The notes under the pieces: model-generated
What the model saw: only the letters and a program-made list of their open reading frames with translations
Database searches by the model: none
Told to the model about the DNA's origin: nothing
Shown here: positions 1-9,502 of the stretch, piece after piece
Position numbering within the stretch: the first letter of the stretch is position 1
Layout of the letters: each line of letters begins with the position of its first letter
From: Nitrospirillum sp034427435
GTDB taxonomy: Bacteria; Pseudomonadota; Alphaproteobacteria; Azospirillales; Azospirillaceae
Assembly: GCF_034427435.1 (NCBI RefSeq)
Contig: NZ_JAXQNP010000002.1
Location: 2,356,001 to 2,420,000 of the forward strand
Direction of reading: 5' to 3'
Length of the DNA stretch: 64,000 bases
Program-made: the position numbers and the translations under genes

Positions 1-486
1 CCGGCCGGCGGCGTCGCACAGCACCAGCCGCGACGGCTTGGGCAGGGCGAAGGCGGGATCGGCGGCGACGCCGTCCAGGGCCTGGATGGTGTATTGCGCC
101 GAAATCCAGCCGCCCAGGGATTTGCCCATCAGGGTGAAGTCCGTCACCTTCTTCTGGCGCAGGAACTCGCCCAGAAAATCCACCCAGGTCTGGATGGCGT
201 AGTCGATCATGGGCTTGTCCGACGCACCGAAGCCCAGTTGGTCCAGCGCCAGGACGTGATGGGTCTTGGCGAGCTCCGCCATGACCTTGCCCCAGTCACC
301 CTGCGCGCTGCTGCCCAGGCCGTGGACCAGCACCAGGGTCGGACCCCGTCCGGCCTCGTAATATTTGATGGCGGCGCCGAAGAGCTGGATGGTTTGCGGC
401 TGCTCCTTGGCCGCCGATGCCGCAGCCATAGGCGCCACCGCCAGCAACATCGCCAATCCCAGTATACCCGCCAGCGGTGCCCGCAT
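1..486 (-). CDS. Exported alpha/beta hydrolase, C-terminus cut off by the window edge
   Basis: The minus-strand frame is open from an ATG at 486 to the first base, so about 162 residues are visible and the C-terminus lies outside. The start has a GGAGGA Shine-Dalgarno sequence a few bases upstream. The N-terminus (MRAPLAGILGLAMLLAVAPM, then an AASA region) is a clear signal peptide. The mature part has the fold's early landmarks: LVLVHGLGSS (oxyanion loop) near residue 52, LALDQLGFGASDKP near 80, and the nucleophile elbow GKSLGG near 120. That supports a periplasmic or secreted esterase/lipase-like enzyme. The substrate cannot be told, and the catalytic Asp and His would be in the missing part. 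Confidence 0.8.
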   Translation of the reverse strand, partial: MRAPLAGILGLAMLLAVAPMAAASAAKEQPQTIQLFGAAIKYYEAGRGPTLVLVHGLGSSAQGDWGKVMAELAKTHHVLALDQLGFGASDKPMIDYAIQTWVDFLGEFLRQKKVTDFTLMGKSLGGWISAQYTIQALDGVAADPAFALPKPSRLVLCDAAGR

Positions 487-721
487 GCCCGTCCTCCTTT
501 TGTTGTTTGGCCCTGAACCTACAGCAAGGATCGCAGCTTGGCGACGTCATCCAACTGAAGGACCAAACAGTTGGCCTCAGGTCGTGCCCGGCACTGTCAG
601 CGCATCACGCTAACCACCCAGCCCACCTGTCAAAGGCGACGACACGCAGCGAGAGATATTGCCTTCACAATTAACCGATCCCGATTTATCTTATGCACAT
701 TTGCAAAGCTAGGCGCTTAAA

Positions 722-1435
722 ATGATCCGACTCAACCTCCTCGAACAATTTAGCGCTAGTCAATATTTTGATATAATTCGAGACCCTAATTTAAAGATAA
801 TATATTCTCAATTCGCGGAAGACGCCCTTATTTCTGATATTCTCTTTTACGACATCAAGCGGCCACATGGCGGATTCTATGTGGATGTAGGCGCTTATCA
901 TCCGCGTCGAATGTCAAATACCCAATTGCTGCGGCACATGAGCTGGCGGGGGATGAATATCGACGCGAATATCGACGTGATCGAACTGTTCAATAAGGAA
1001 CGGCCGAACGACATCAACATCTGCACCGGCGTCGGCCCGAGTGAGGGTGAACTCGTCTACCATATGTTTGAAAGCAACGGCACGAACACGCTCAGCCCCG
1101 AAACGGCGGAAGAGTGGAAGCGCATGGGCCGGAAGCAGATCGGCACACGGATGGTACCGGTCAAGACAATCAACCAGATCCTGGATGAAAATCTGCCCAG
1201 CGGCCAGTCGATCGACTATATGAACATCGACCTGGAAGGGTTTGACCGGCCGGTGCTTGCCAGCCTTGACCTGGAACGCTACCGGCCTGCCGTCATCAGC
1301 ATCGAGATTCACGACATCGACATCCTGAATCTGGCGAGTGACCCCACCGTGGCCCATCTGGTGAAGCACGGATACAAGCTCGCCGCAGTCGCACGGGTCA
1401 CCTACATCTTCGCGCTCGCCAACCCGGCGGCCTAA
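722..1435 (+). CDS. FkbM family methyltransferase
   Basis: 237 residues. FYVDVGAYHPRRMSNT (residues about 52-67) is the SAM-binding start of the FkbM/Methyltransf_21 fold. IDYMNIDLEGFD and the later ISIEIHDID segment are its usual downstream motifs. Members O-methylate hydroxyls on sugars, polyketides or glycans, and the acceptor here is unknown. The first 150 bases of the gene and its 235-bp upstream region are much more A/T-rich than the rest of the gene, with Ile/Asn-rich codons. This suggests a recombined or acquired 5' end. An AGGCGC sequence about 8 bases before the ATG is a weak ribosome site. No glycosyltransferase or surface polysaccharide genes lie next to it. Confidence 0.82.
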   Translation: MIRLNLLEQFSASQYFDIIRDPNLKIIYSQFAEDALISDILFYDIKRPHGGFYVDVGAYHPRRMSNTQLLRHMSWRGMNIDANIDVIELFNKERPNDINICTGVGPSEGELVYHMFESNGTNTLSPETAEEWKRMGRKQIGTRMVPVKTINQILDENLPSGQSIDYMNIDLEGFDRPVLASLDLERYRPAVISIEIHDIDILNLASDPTVAHLVKHGYKLAAVARVTYIFALANPAA

Positions 1436-1545
1436 CGGCGCGGGCCGGCGGGCACCAGGGTGCATCGCCATCCCCGGAAACGGCAAGGGCCCAAAACAGC
1501 AAGACCGGTCAGGACGGGGCCGCCGGCATTGGTCATAGTGCCGGC

Positions 1546-2424
1546 ATGACCCAGCACCATCCCCAACAGCCCGACCGCCTCGCCGACCTTCTGTCCTGGA
1601 TCGAGGACAATTTGGACCAGCCGCTGACGCTGGACGACATCGCCGCGCGCATGGCGCTGTCGCCCTATCATTTCTCCCGCCTGTTCACCGCCCGCATGGG
1701 GCGCAGCGTCATGGCCCACGTCCGGGGGCGGCGGCTGGTCAAGGCGGCGCAGCGCCTGGCCAGCGATCCCGATGTGCGCCTGATCGACCTGGCGTTCGAT
1801 TGCGGCTTCGACAGCCAGGAAGCGTTCACCCGCGCCTTCGGCCGCATCTTCGGCGTGGCCCCCGGCCGGTTCCGGCAAGGCTTTTCCGCCACCCCCTTCG
1901 AAGGACAATATCCCATGAGCCTGCCCGACAGCGCCGACGTCGACGTCACCCACCTGCCCGACCTGGTCCCCCTGGACGCCTTCACCGTTGCCGGCCCGTC
2001 GCGGCGCTTCGACGGCGCCACCAAGGCCACCATTCCCCAGCTCTGGCCGGCGCTGATCGGCGCCCTGCCCTTCGCGGGACAGGAACCCAGCTGGGCCACC
2101 TATGGCGTGGTGTGGGCGGCGGACCGCTCGGAGGGCAGCTTCGATTACATGGCCGGCGTCCGCATCACCCCCGACGCCACGCCCCCGGCGGGGTTCACCA
2201 CCCTGCGCATTCCGGCCGCGACCTACGCCGTGTTCCGCATCACGCTCAACGGCGGCCCCCTGCATCCCCAGGTCAAGACGGCCATGGCCCGCATCTGGGG
2301 CGAGCTGATCCCGGCGTCGGGCCTCAAGGTGGCGGAAAGCCCGGACTTCGAGCTGTACGACAGCGAATTCGCGCCCACCCGCCCCGGCGCGGTCATTGAT
2401 TTTTATGTACCGGTGGTCGTGTGA
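1546..2424 (+). CDS. AraC-family regulator with GyrI-like effector domain
   Basis: 292 residues in two domains. The N-terminal AraC double helix-turn-helix is at about residues 12-112 (LDDIAARMALSPYHFSRLF, then LAFDCGFDSQEAFTRAFGR). A C-terminal GyrI-like/SOUL-type small-molecule-binding domain covers about 135-290 (YGVVWAADRSEGSFDYMAGV and FELYDSEF near the end). This is the Rob/SoxS-like arrangement with the DNA-binding domain first, in which the C-terminal cup binds hydrophobic effectors. It probably activates efflux or stress genes. No target is adjacent: the next gene is convergent trmJ, so the target is unknown. Confidence 0.88.
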   Translation: MTQHHPQQPDRLADLLSWIEDNLDQPLTLDDIAARMALSPYHFSRLFTARMGRSVMAHVRGRRLVKAAQRLASDPDVRLIDLAFDCGFDSQEAFTRAFGRIFGVAPGRFRQGFSATPFEGQYPMSLPDSADVDVTHLPDLVPLDAFTVAGPSRRFDGATKATIPQLWPALIGALPFAGQEPSWATYGVVWAADRSEGSFDYMAGVRITPDATPPAGFTTLRIPAATYAVFRITLNGGPLHPQVKTAMARIWGELIPASGLKVAESPDFELYDSEFAPTRPGAVIDFYVPVVV

Positions 2425-2440
2425 GGGACGGGCGTGGGGG

Positions 2441-3247
2441 TTAGTGCCCCTTGACCGGACCGCCGTCCTTGCGCCGGCCGGTCAGGGCGGCGATCACGCC
2501 GTGGAAGGTGCGCACCTCCTGCTCCGTCATGTGCGCCCGCTGCAGCAGGTTGCGGATGTTGCGCACCATGCTGGGGCGCTTCTCCTCGCTGGTGTAGAAG
2601 CCGGTGGCGTCCAGTTCCGCCTCCAGGTGCTCGAACAGGTTGACCAGTTCTTCCTTCGTGGCGGGGCGGGAGTTGCCGGTGTACAGCTCGCGCTCCGGCC
2701 CCTCATAGCCCGCCTGGAACCATTCGTGCGCCACCAGCAGCACGCACTGCGCCAGGTTGAGGGAGGAGAACCCCGGGTTCAGCGGGATGGTGATGATGGT
2801 GTCGGCCAGCGCGATGTCGTCATTGACCAGGCCGGTGCGTTCCGGCCCGAACAGGATGCCGACATCCCGGCCCACCTGGGCGTGCGCCCGGATTTCCGTC
2901 GCCGCCTCACGCGCTGTCAGTACGGTCTTGACCATGTAGCGGGGGCGCGCCGTGGTGGCGTAGACCTTCTGCAGGTCGGCGATGGCGTCCTTGGTGCTCT
3001 CGTACACGCGGGCCTGGTCCAGCACCAGGGTGGCGCCGGCCGACGCCGACACCGCTTTCTCATTGGGCCAGCCGTCGCGCGGGTTCACCAGGCGCAGGTC
3101 GGTCAGGCCGTGGTTCAGCATGGCCCGCGCCACGGTGCCGATGTTCTCCCCCAACTGGGGCTCCACCAGGATGACGGCGGGGCCCGCACCCTCCTGCGTC
3201 CCTTCAGCCTGGGATTTGGCGAGCATACGGCGGTCGGTTCCACTCAT
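2441..3247 (-). CDS. trmJ: tRNA (cytidine/uridine-2'-O-)-methyltransferase TrmJ
   Basis: 268 residues, SPOUT (SpoU-type) fold. Motif 1 is at the N-terminus (AVILVEPQLGENIGTVARAM, with the invariant Asn and Arg). GILFGPERTGL (motif 2) and IPLNPGFSSLNLAQCV (motif 3) form the knotted SAM site. The IPLNPxFxSLNLAQ form is diagnostic of TrmJ, which 2'-O-methylates position 32 of tRNAs. The C-terminal region of about 80 residues is helical, as in TrmJ. An internal Met at residue 8 is an alternative start. The gene lies 31 bases downstream of cimA on the same strand and could be cotranscribed, although the functions are unrelated. Confidence 0.9.
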   Translation of the reverse strand: MSGTDRRMLAKSQAEGTQEGAGPAVILVEPQLGENIGTVARAMLNHGLTDLRLVNPRDGWPNEKAVSASAGATLVLDQARVYESTKDAIADLQKVYATTARPRYMVKTVLTAREAATEIRAHAQVGRDVGILFGPERTGLVNDDIALADTIITIPLNPGFSSLNLAQCVLLVAHEWFQAGYEGPERELYTGNSRPATKEELVNLFEHLEAELDATGFYTSEEKRPSMVRNIRNLLQRAHMTEQEVRTFHGVIAALTGRRKDGGPVKGH

Positions 3248-3278
3248 GGCACGGGGGTCCTGAACTGGCTTTCGTCCC

Positions 3279-4901
3279 TCACGCGGCGGGGACGGTGGCC
3301 CCCGCGCGGTAGAGACAATAGGTGATGCTGTCGAACAGCGCGTTGAACGAGGCGTCGATGACGTTGGCCGATACCCCGACGGTAACCCAAGGGGCGCCGT
3401 CCGGCATCCGCGTTTCGATCATGACGCGGGTCACCGCCTTGGTGCCGTCCTGGGGGGTCAGGATGCGGACCTTGTAGTCGACCAGGCGCATGCCGTCCAG
3501 ATGCGGATAGGCGGGGATCAGGGCCTTGCGCAGCGCGGTGTCCAGGGCGTTCACCGGGCCGTTGCCCTCCGCCACCGTCATCAGGGCGTCGGCCACGCCC
3601 GGCACCTCCAGCTTGGCGGTCGCCTCCGACAGGGTGACCAGGTCGCCCTTGGCGTTCCACCGCCGCTCATCCAGCACGCGGAAGGAGATGAGGCGGAAAT
3701 AGTCCGGCAGGGTGCCCAGCGTGCGGCGGGCCAGCAGCTCGAAGCTGGCCTCGGCGCCATCATAGGCGTAGCCCTCGAACTCCCGCCGCTTCACCGCCTC
3801 CACCAAGGCGCCGACGCGCGGGTCGTTGGGCTCGATGGCGATGCCCACCTCGCGCAGGCGGGCCAGGACGTTGGACCGGCCGGCCTGGTCCGACACCACG
3901 ACATGGCGGCGGTTGCCCACGCTCTCGGGCGGCACATGCTCATAGCTGGTGGGGTCCTTCTCCACCGCCGAGACGTGCAGGCCGCCCTTATGCGCGAAGG
4001 CGCTTTCGCCGACATAGGCGGCGTGGCGGTTGGGGGCGCGGTTCAGCCGGTCGTCCAGCAGGCGGCTGACATGGACCAGGCGGCGCATCCCCTCCGCATC
4101 CACCCCGGTGTCATACCCCATCTTCAGGGTCAGCGTGGGGATGAGCGAGATGAGGTTGGCGTTGCCGCAGCGCTCCCCCAGGCCGTTCAGCGTGCCCTGG
4201 ATCATGCGGGCGCCGGCGCGCACCGCCGCCAGGCTGTTGGCCACCGCGTTCTCGGTATCGTTATGGCAATGGATGCCCAGCCGGTCGCCGGGGATCTCCC
4301 GCGCCACGGCCGCCACGATGGCCTCCACCTCATGCGGCAGGCTGCCGCCGTTGGTGTCGCACAGCACAATCCAGCGCGCCCCGCCCTCATAGGCGCCACG
4401 CACGCAGGCCAGGGCGTAATCCGGGTTGGCCTTGTAGCCGTCGAAGAAATGTTCCGCATCGAACAGCGGTTCGCGCCCGCGCGCGGCGGTTTCCGCCACG
4501 CTGTCGCGGATCAGGTCCAAATTCTCGCCGCGCGGGATGTTCAGCGCCACGTCGACATGGAAGTCCCAGGTCTTGCCCACCAGGCAGACACCCGCCCCCG
4601 GCACCCGGTCGGTGGCGTTGAACAGGGCGTTCAGCCCCGGATCGTTGCCGGCGCTGCGCCCCGGCCGGCGCGTCATGCCGAAGGCCGTCAGCCGCGCCCG
4701 CTTGAGCAGCGGCGGGTCGGCGAAAAAGGCGTCGTCCGTGGGGTTCGCCCCCGGCCAGCCGCCCTCGATGTAATCGATGCCCAGCGCATCCAGCTCGCGC
4801 GCGATGGCGGCCTTGTCGGCCGCGGTGAAGTCCACGCCCTGGGTCTGCGCGCCATCGCGCAGGGTGGTGTCGTACAGGTGGATGCGGGGGCGGTCAGTCA
4901 T
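3279..4901 (-). CDS. cimA: (R)-citramalate synthase CimA
   Basis: 540 residues from the ATG at 4901. The longer open frame to 4997 adds 32 residues that do not resemble the family, so the internal start (MTDRPRIHLYDTTLRDGAQT) is preferred, although no clear Shine-Dalgarno sequence precedes it. LYDTTLRDGAQTQG is the HMGL-like TIM-barrel catalytic motif. GIHCHNDTENAVANS supplies the metal-binding His pair and GTLNGLGERCGNANL is the third signature. The C-terminal third is a LeuA-type allosteric dimer domain. The length and the FTAADKAAIARELD region fit CimA (acetyl-CoA + pyruvate to citramalate, threonine-independent isoleucine synthesis) better than LeuA. Homocitrate synthase-like activity cannot be excluded from sequence alone. 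Confidence 0.85.
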   Translation of the reverse strand: MTDRPRIHLYDTTLRDGAQTQGVDFTAADKAAIARELDALGIDYIEGGWPGANPTDDAFFADPPLLKRARLTAFGMTRRPGRSAGNDPGLNALFNATDRVPGAGVCLVGKTWDFHVDVALNIPRGENLDLIRDSVAETAARGREPLFDAEHFFDGYKANPDYALACVRGAYEGGARWIVLCDTNGGSLPHEVEAIVAAVAREIPGDRLGIHCHNDTENAVANSLAAVRAGARMIQGTLNGLGERCGNANLISLIPTLTLKMGYDTGVDAEGMRRLVHVSRLLDDRLNRAPNRHAAYVGESAFAHKGGLHVSAVEKDPTSYEHVPPESVGNRRHVVVSDQAGRSNVLARLREVGIAIEPNDPRVGALVEAVKRREFEGYAYDGAEASFELLARRTLGTLPDYFRLISFRVLDERRWNAKGDLVTLSEATAKLEVPGVADALMTVAEGNGPVNALDTALRKALIPAYPHLDGMRLVDYKVRILTPQDGTKAVTRVMIETRMPDGAPWVTVGVSANVIDASFNALFDSITYCLYRAGATVPAA

Positions 4902-5247
4902 AATGGAGGATCGCGACAAGGCCAATAAACGAAACGGAGTTGCGACAATGGACGAAGCCACGCAACGAAGCAACCTTTCCCGCTCCCAATCCCGCACATG
5001 GCGGCCCTGAGCATCCCACCCTGGCCGCTCCGCCTGGCCACCCCCGGGCCTCGGCCGCGCGGCATATTACCCCCTGCGAATTGGTATATTGTATAATAAA
5101 TTTACCTGCCTTATTACGTTTCCCATAAGTGTTCATTTCTTGCCGGCCCGGTCTCGACCGCCGTCAAGACAGATTAACCCCTGGGGCGGCGCCAAGGGCA
5201 TCGTCCCACGGGGACCATAAACATTTGATGTGATAGCGGAAAAACGA
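4902..5247. other. Divergent intergenic region between cimA and the chemoreceptor
   Basis: No convincing gene is seen here. The stretch 5081-5105 is sharply A/T-rich in a G/C-rich neighbourhood and contains TATAAT at 5092-5097 on the plus strand, so it probably carries the promoter of one or both divergent genes. No good -35 partner is found at 17 bases, so no specific promoter is called. The plus-strand frame upstream of the chemoreceptor opens with a GTG at 5230, 18 bases before the preferred ATG. Confidence 0.4.
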
Positions 5248-6909
5248 ATGGGCCTGACGCCGAAACTGCTGCTGCCCGCGGTGGGCATTGCCATGATCGC
5301 CGGTTTCCTTGTCATCGCCGGCCAGATCGGCCTGCGACGGACGGCGGCGATTTCCCAATCGCTGGAGGATGCCCAGGCGCTGATGGTGCAGGCGTCGGAG
5401 GTGCGGGCCCTCAGCCGCGCCATCCAGCGCGACGCCCTGAACACCATTCTGGAAGCGCCGGCGGCCAAGAAGGCCTTCGCCGACCGCGCCCTGAAGCGGG
5501 TGCAGGAGATGCGCGACCAGGTCGCCGCCTTGCAGCCCCGGCTGCCGGCCGATGGCGGCATGACCGCCTTCACCAAGGACCAGGAGGCGGTGATGCAGGC
5601 GGCGACCGACGTCATTACCGCCGCCTTGGCGGGCGACGACGCCACGGCCACCGCCCGCTTCCGTGACCAGGTGCGCCCGCGTGAGCGCGAGGCCTCGGCC
5701 CTGACCGACGGGTATATCGACGCGCTGGGCAAGAAGATCGCGGCCCTGACGGTGGAGGCGGCCGGGACACGGGCCCAAACCGGACAGCTCCTGGCCTGGA
5801 CCGGGGCGCTGGGCGTGGGCGCCGGCCTGCTGGGCGCGGTCTTCCTATCGCTGAGGCTGGTGGTGCGTCCCCTGGGCGGGCTGACCGGCACGACGCGCGC
5901 CATCATCGCCGGCGACCTGTCGGTCACCGTCGCCGCCACCGGGCGCCGCGATGAATTGGGCGACCTGGCCCGCGCCCTGGCGGTGTTCCGCGACAACGCC
6001 GCCGCCATGAAGCGGCTGGAGGCGGAGCAAGCGGCCCTGCGCCTTCAGGCGGAGCAAGAGCGCAAGGCCGCCCAGGCGGCGGTGGCCGACGCCTTCGAGG
6101 CCCAGGTGGCCGGCCTGATCACCGCCCTGGCCACGGCGGCACGCGAGATGCGGGGCACGGCCGAGTCCATGGCGGAGGCGGCGGGCATCACCCGCGACCG
6201 CTCCAGCGCCGTCGCCGGCACCGCCGTCCAAACCTCCGCCAATGTGCAGATGGTCGCCACCGCGTCGGAGGAGTTGGCCGCCACGGTGCAGGAGATCGCG
6301 CGCCAGGTGGAGCGGTCCCGCCGCCAGGCCCAGGACGCCATCGCTGACTGCGCCACCTCCGGCCAGGTGGTGGCGCAACTGCAGGACAGCACCAACCGCA
6401 TCACCCAGGTGGTGGAGATCATCGCCGGCATCGCCGCCCAGACCAACCTGCTGGCCCTGAACGCCACCATCGAGGCCGCCCGCGCCGGGGAGGCCGGCAA
6501 GGGCTTCGCCGTCGTGGCCGGCGAGGTCAAGGCCCTGGCGACCCAAACCGCCAAGGCGACCGAGGACGTCACCGCCCAGGTGCAGCGCATCCAGGACCTG
6601 GGCGACCGCACCGCCGGCGCCCTGGCCGGCCTGGAGGCCGCCATCACCGCCATGGCCGACATCGCCATGGCCATCGCCTCCGCCGTGGAGGAACAGACCG
6701 CCGCCACCCGCGAGGTCGCCCGCGGCATCAACGAGGCCGCCACCGGCGCCGAGGACATGTCCCGCGACATCACCCACGTCAGCACCGCCGCCACCACCAC
6801 CGGCACCGCCGCCACCCAGATCAAGAGCACCTCGGGCAAACTGGCGGAACACGCCGACGTGCTGACCAGTGCCGTGGAGCGGTTCCTGGGCACGGTGCGG
6901 GCGGCGTGA
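5248..6909 (+). CDS. Methyl-accepting chemotaxis protein
   Basis: 553 residues from the ATG at 5248; a GTG at 5230 would add six residues. TM1 is at about residues 5-25. A periplasmic helical domain of about 155 residues, resembling a four-helix bundle, follows. TM2 is at about 185-208, HAMP at about 208-262 (RPLGGLTGTTRAIIAGDLSV), and the signalling domain at about 300-540. The signalling hairpin tip contains IAAQTNLLALNATIEAARAG, the CheA/CheW contact and the most conserved sequence of the family. SAVEEQTAATREVARGINEA is the methylation-helix region. It is a transmembrane chemoreceptor of unknown ligand. The gene is a lone copy with no che genes nearby. Confidence 0.92.
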   Translation: MGLTPKLLLPAVGIAMIAGFLVIAGQIGLRRTAAISQSLEDAQALMVQASEVRALSRAIQRDALNTILEAPAAKKAFADRALKRVQEMRDQVAALQPRLPADGGMTAFTKDQEAVMQAATDVITAALAGDDATATARFRDQVRPREREASALTDGYIDALGKKIAALTVEAAGTRAQTGQLLAWTGALGVGAGLLGAVFLSLRLVVRPLGGLTGTTRAIIAGDLSVTVAATGRRDELGDLARALAVFRDNAAAMKRLEAEQAALRLQAEQERKAAQAAVADAFEAQVAGLITALATAAREMRGTAESMAEAAGITRDRSSAVAGTAVQTSANVQMVATASEELAATVQEIARQVERSRRQAQDAIADCATSGQVVAQLQDSTNRITQVVEIIAGIAAQTNLLALNATIEAARAGEAGKGFAVVAGEVKALATQTAKATEDVTAQVQRIQDLGDRTAGALAGLEAAITAMADIAMAIASAVEEQTAATREVARGINEAATGAEDMSRDITHVSTAATTTGTAATQIKSTSGKLAEHADVLTSAVERFLGTVRAA

Positions 6910-7076
6910 GGGGACGGAACGGCAGAACGGTGTGACGGGCGGCATATTGGGGTCGAGGCCCCCGATGCCGCCCGCGATCCATTCCGTATCCCATCAAGCC
7001 CCACCCCCATGCGGGGGGGGGTGGTCGCGGGACGCCCCAGAAGCCGGCGGGTAAACGTCCATCAAACTGATACGCG

Positions 7077-7096
7077 AATGAGAATGACTTGCATTT
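7077..7096 (+). promoter_or_regulatory. Putative Fur box upstream of the siderophore receptor
   Basis: AATGAGAATGACTTGCATTT resembles the Fur-box core (alternating GAGAAT/GCATTT half-elements) commonly found before TonB-dependent receptor genes. It lies 65 bases before the start codon of the receptor, in the only A/T-rich part of this intergenic region. Iron-dependent repression is inferred from the match and the context. Confidence 0.6.
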
Positions 7097-7160
7097 ATAG
7101 CCCAACGCCGTTACAGGGGCCGGCATCACCCTGATGCACACCCCATGACGGGAGGAACCG

Positions 7161-9305
7161 TTGTCGCTGCGCGCCCTTTGCTTCTCGCTGCTGGTCACCA
7201 CCTCGCCCCTGGCGGCGTATGCGGCCACACCGGCAGCGCCCGATCCAGCCGCCGCCGATCCACAATCGGGAACCGAGGTCGTCATCACCGGCACGCGGGA
7301 CGATGCCACCGAAGGCAGCGGGTCCTACACCGTCAAGACCACCCGGGGCGCCACCAAGCTGCCGCTGACGCTGAAGGAGACGCCGCAATCGGTCACCGTC
7401 ATCACCCGCGACCAGATGACGGACTTCGGCCTGCGCACGGTGAACGATGTGCTGGCCAGCACGACGGGCGTCAACGTGCAGGAGGTGGAAACCAACCGCA
7501 CCTTCTACAGCGCGCGCGGTTTCGACATCAGCAACTTCCAGTACGACGGTTTCGGCCTGCCCCTGGTGGACGGCATCCAAAACGGGACCATCGACACGGC
7601 CATCTATGACCATGTGGAAGTGCTGCGGGGCGCCAACGGCCTGATGTCGTCCACGGGCAACCCCTCGGCCACGGTCAACTTCGTGCGCAAGCGCCCCACC
7701 GATGACCTGGCGGTTTCCAGTTCCTTCACCGGCGGGTCCTATGACACCAAGCGGGGCGATGCCGATATCTCCACGCCCTTGAACGCCACCGGCAGCGTAC
7801 GGTTGCGCCTGGTGGGCGCCTATGCTGACGGCGACAGCCAGGTGGATCGCTACAACAACCAGCGCGGCGTCGGCTACGCCGTGGTCGAGGCCGACCTGGA
7901 CCCCCGCACCACGGTGTCGGCCGGCTATCAATACCAGGACGACCTGACGCGCGGCGGCCTATGGGGCGCCCTGCCCCTCTACTACACCGACGGCACACCC
8001 ACGGATTACGGCCGCGGCACCAGCACCGCCGCGAAGTGGAGCCGCTGGGACATTCAAACCCACCAGATCTTCGGCGATATCCGCCATGACCTGGGCTCCG
8101 GCTGGACAGCCAAGGCCAGCGTGCTGCACCGCCTGAACGAAAGCGATGGCGACCTATTCTATGTTTACGGCACACCGGACAAGGCCACGGGTAACGGGCT
8201 CTATTCCTATCCCTCCGCCTACCACAACCATGACCGGCAGTGGACGGCGGAAGCCTATGTCTCCGGCCCCGTGGAAGCCCTGGGCCGCAGCCATGACCTG
8301 GTGATCGGTGGCAATTGGGGTCGCAACAACACCTTCCAGCATTCCGACTATGGTCAGGGCATCGGCACCCCCCTGCCGGGCTTGAGTGCCTTCGACGGCA
8401 GCTATGCCGAGCCCAGCTTCGACGCCTATACCGGCGAAGCGCACTATTACTACACACGGGAGACGGGGTATGCGGCGGCGCGGCTCAGCCTGCTGGCGCC
8501 GTTGAAGCTGATCGCGGGCGTCAACGTCACCCACGTGAAGATGTCGGGTGACAGCTATGGCGCGGCCAACAGCTATGACGTCAGCCGCGCCCTGCCCTAT
8601 GCCGGCCTGGTCTATGAGGTCACGCCGGAGATTTCCGCCTATACGAGCTACGCGCAGATTTTCAATCCCCAGACCCAACTGGACGTTAACAACCATGTCC
8701 TGGCCCCCATCGACGGTGACAACGTCGAGGTGGGCGCCAAGGGGGCTTGGTTCGATGAGAAACTGAACGCCAGCGTCGCCCTGTTCCAGGCGCGGCAGGA
8801 CAACACGGCGGAAAGCGCCGGCTATAACTTGGCCACGGGCCAGACCTACTACACCGGAGTCAACGCCACCGCCCAAGGCATCGAGGCGGAGGTATCCGGC
8901 CGCCTGTTGCCTCAGGTCCAGGTCAGCGCCGGGTATACCCTGATGAAGATCGAAGATGAGGCCGGACGGGCGGCACGCACCTATGTGCCCAGGCAGACCC
9001 TTCGCCTGGCGACCAACTATCAGGCCACGGACAAACTGAAGCTAGGGGCCACCCTGTCGTGGCAGAGCCGGATCTATCGCGACCAAGGAGCGGTCAGCAC
9101 CACCACCGGACGGGAAATCTACACCACCCAGGAGGCCTACGCCCTGCTGGGGGTGATGGCGCGGTATGAAGTTGACCGGCACTGGTCCATTACCGCCAAC
9201 ATGAACAACCTGACCGATGAGAAATACATCACCAGCCTATACTGGGCGCAAGGCTACTATGGCCCCGGCCTGAATGGCACGATCAGCATCGGCTGGAAGA
9301 TGTGA
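7161..9305 (+). CDS. TonB-dependent ferric siderophore receptor (FhuE/FpvA-like)
   Basis: 714 residues. The start is a TTG preceded by GGAGGAACC (7151-7159); no better start is seen and the reading from TTG gives a proper signal peptide (to about residue 23, AYAATPAAP). The plug domain covers about 50-170, with LKETPQSVTVITRDQM as the usual siderophore-receptor entry and NDVLASTTGVNVQEV downstream. DHVEVLRGANGLMSSTGNPS is the family signature. The rest is a 22-strand barrel with typical Tyr/Asp-rich strands and the closing NMNNLTDEKY segment. It imports a ferric siderophore, probably hydroxamate type, across the outer membrane. The last residue is Met (GWKM), not the usual Phe/Trp. No fecI/fecR pair is adjacent, so Fur control is the likely regulation. 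Confidence 0.9.
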   Translation: MSLRALCFSLLVTTSPLAAYAATPAAPDPAAADPQSGTEVVITGTRDDATEGSGSYTVKTTRGATKLPLTLKETPQSVTVITRDQMTDFGLRTVNDVLASTTGVNVQEVETNRTFYSARGFDISNFQYDGFGLPLVDGIQNGTIDTAIYDHVEVLRGANGLMSSTGNPSATVNFVRKRPTDDLAVSSSFTGGSYDTKRGDADISTPLNATGSVRLRLVGAYADGDSQVDRYNNQRGVGYAVVEADLDPRTTVSAGYQYQDDLTRGGLWGALPLYYTDGTPTDYGRGTSTAAKWSRWDIQTHQIFGDIRHDLGSGWTAKASVLHRLNESDGDLFYVYGTPDKATGNGLYSYPSAYHNHDRQWTAEAYVSGPVEALGRSHDLVIGGNWGRNNTFQHSDYGQGIGTPLPGLSAFDGSYAEPSFDAYTGEAHYYYTRETGYAAARLSLLAPLKLIAGVNVTHVKMSGDSYGAANSYDVSRALPYAGLVYEVTPEISAYTSYAQIFNPQTQLDVNNHVLAPIDGDNVEVGAKGAWFDEKLNASVALFQARQDNTAESAGYNLATGQTYYTGVNATAQGIEAEVSGRLLPQVQVSAGYTLMKIEDEAGRAARTYVPRQTLRLATNYQATDKLKLGATLSWQSRIYRDQGAVSTTTGREIYTTQEAYALLGVMARYEVDRHWSITANMNNLTDEKYITSLYWAQGYYGPGLNGTISIGWKM

Positions 9306-9502
9306 CCTGGAGCGTGCCAGGCGCATAAGGGGCGCACCGTGCCCTTGGGGGATGGGGCTATCGCGCCCGCCATATCCCATCCTCCATAGGCCTGGTCCCG
9401 CCCCCTTCCCCTAAAGGCCCCCTCGGCCGGGCTCGCGTTGACAGAGCGGGGGGCAAGCCGCCACCCTTGGCGGGCACCCTCTTGGCTAGGGACCAATCCC
9501 AC

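Noticed and set aside
7001..7024. A C-run/G-run hairpin near 7001-7024 as a terminator of the chemoreceptor gene
   Set aside because: The stem is good, but no T-tract follows, so termination is not supported.
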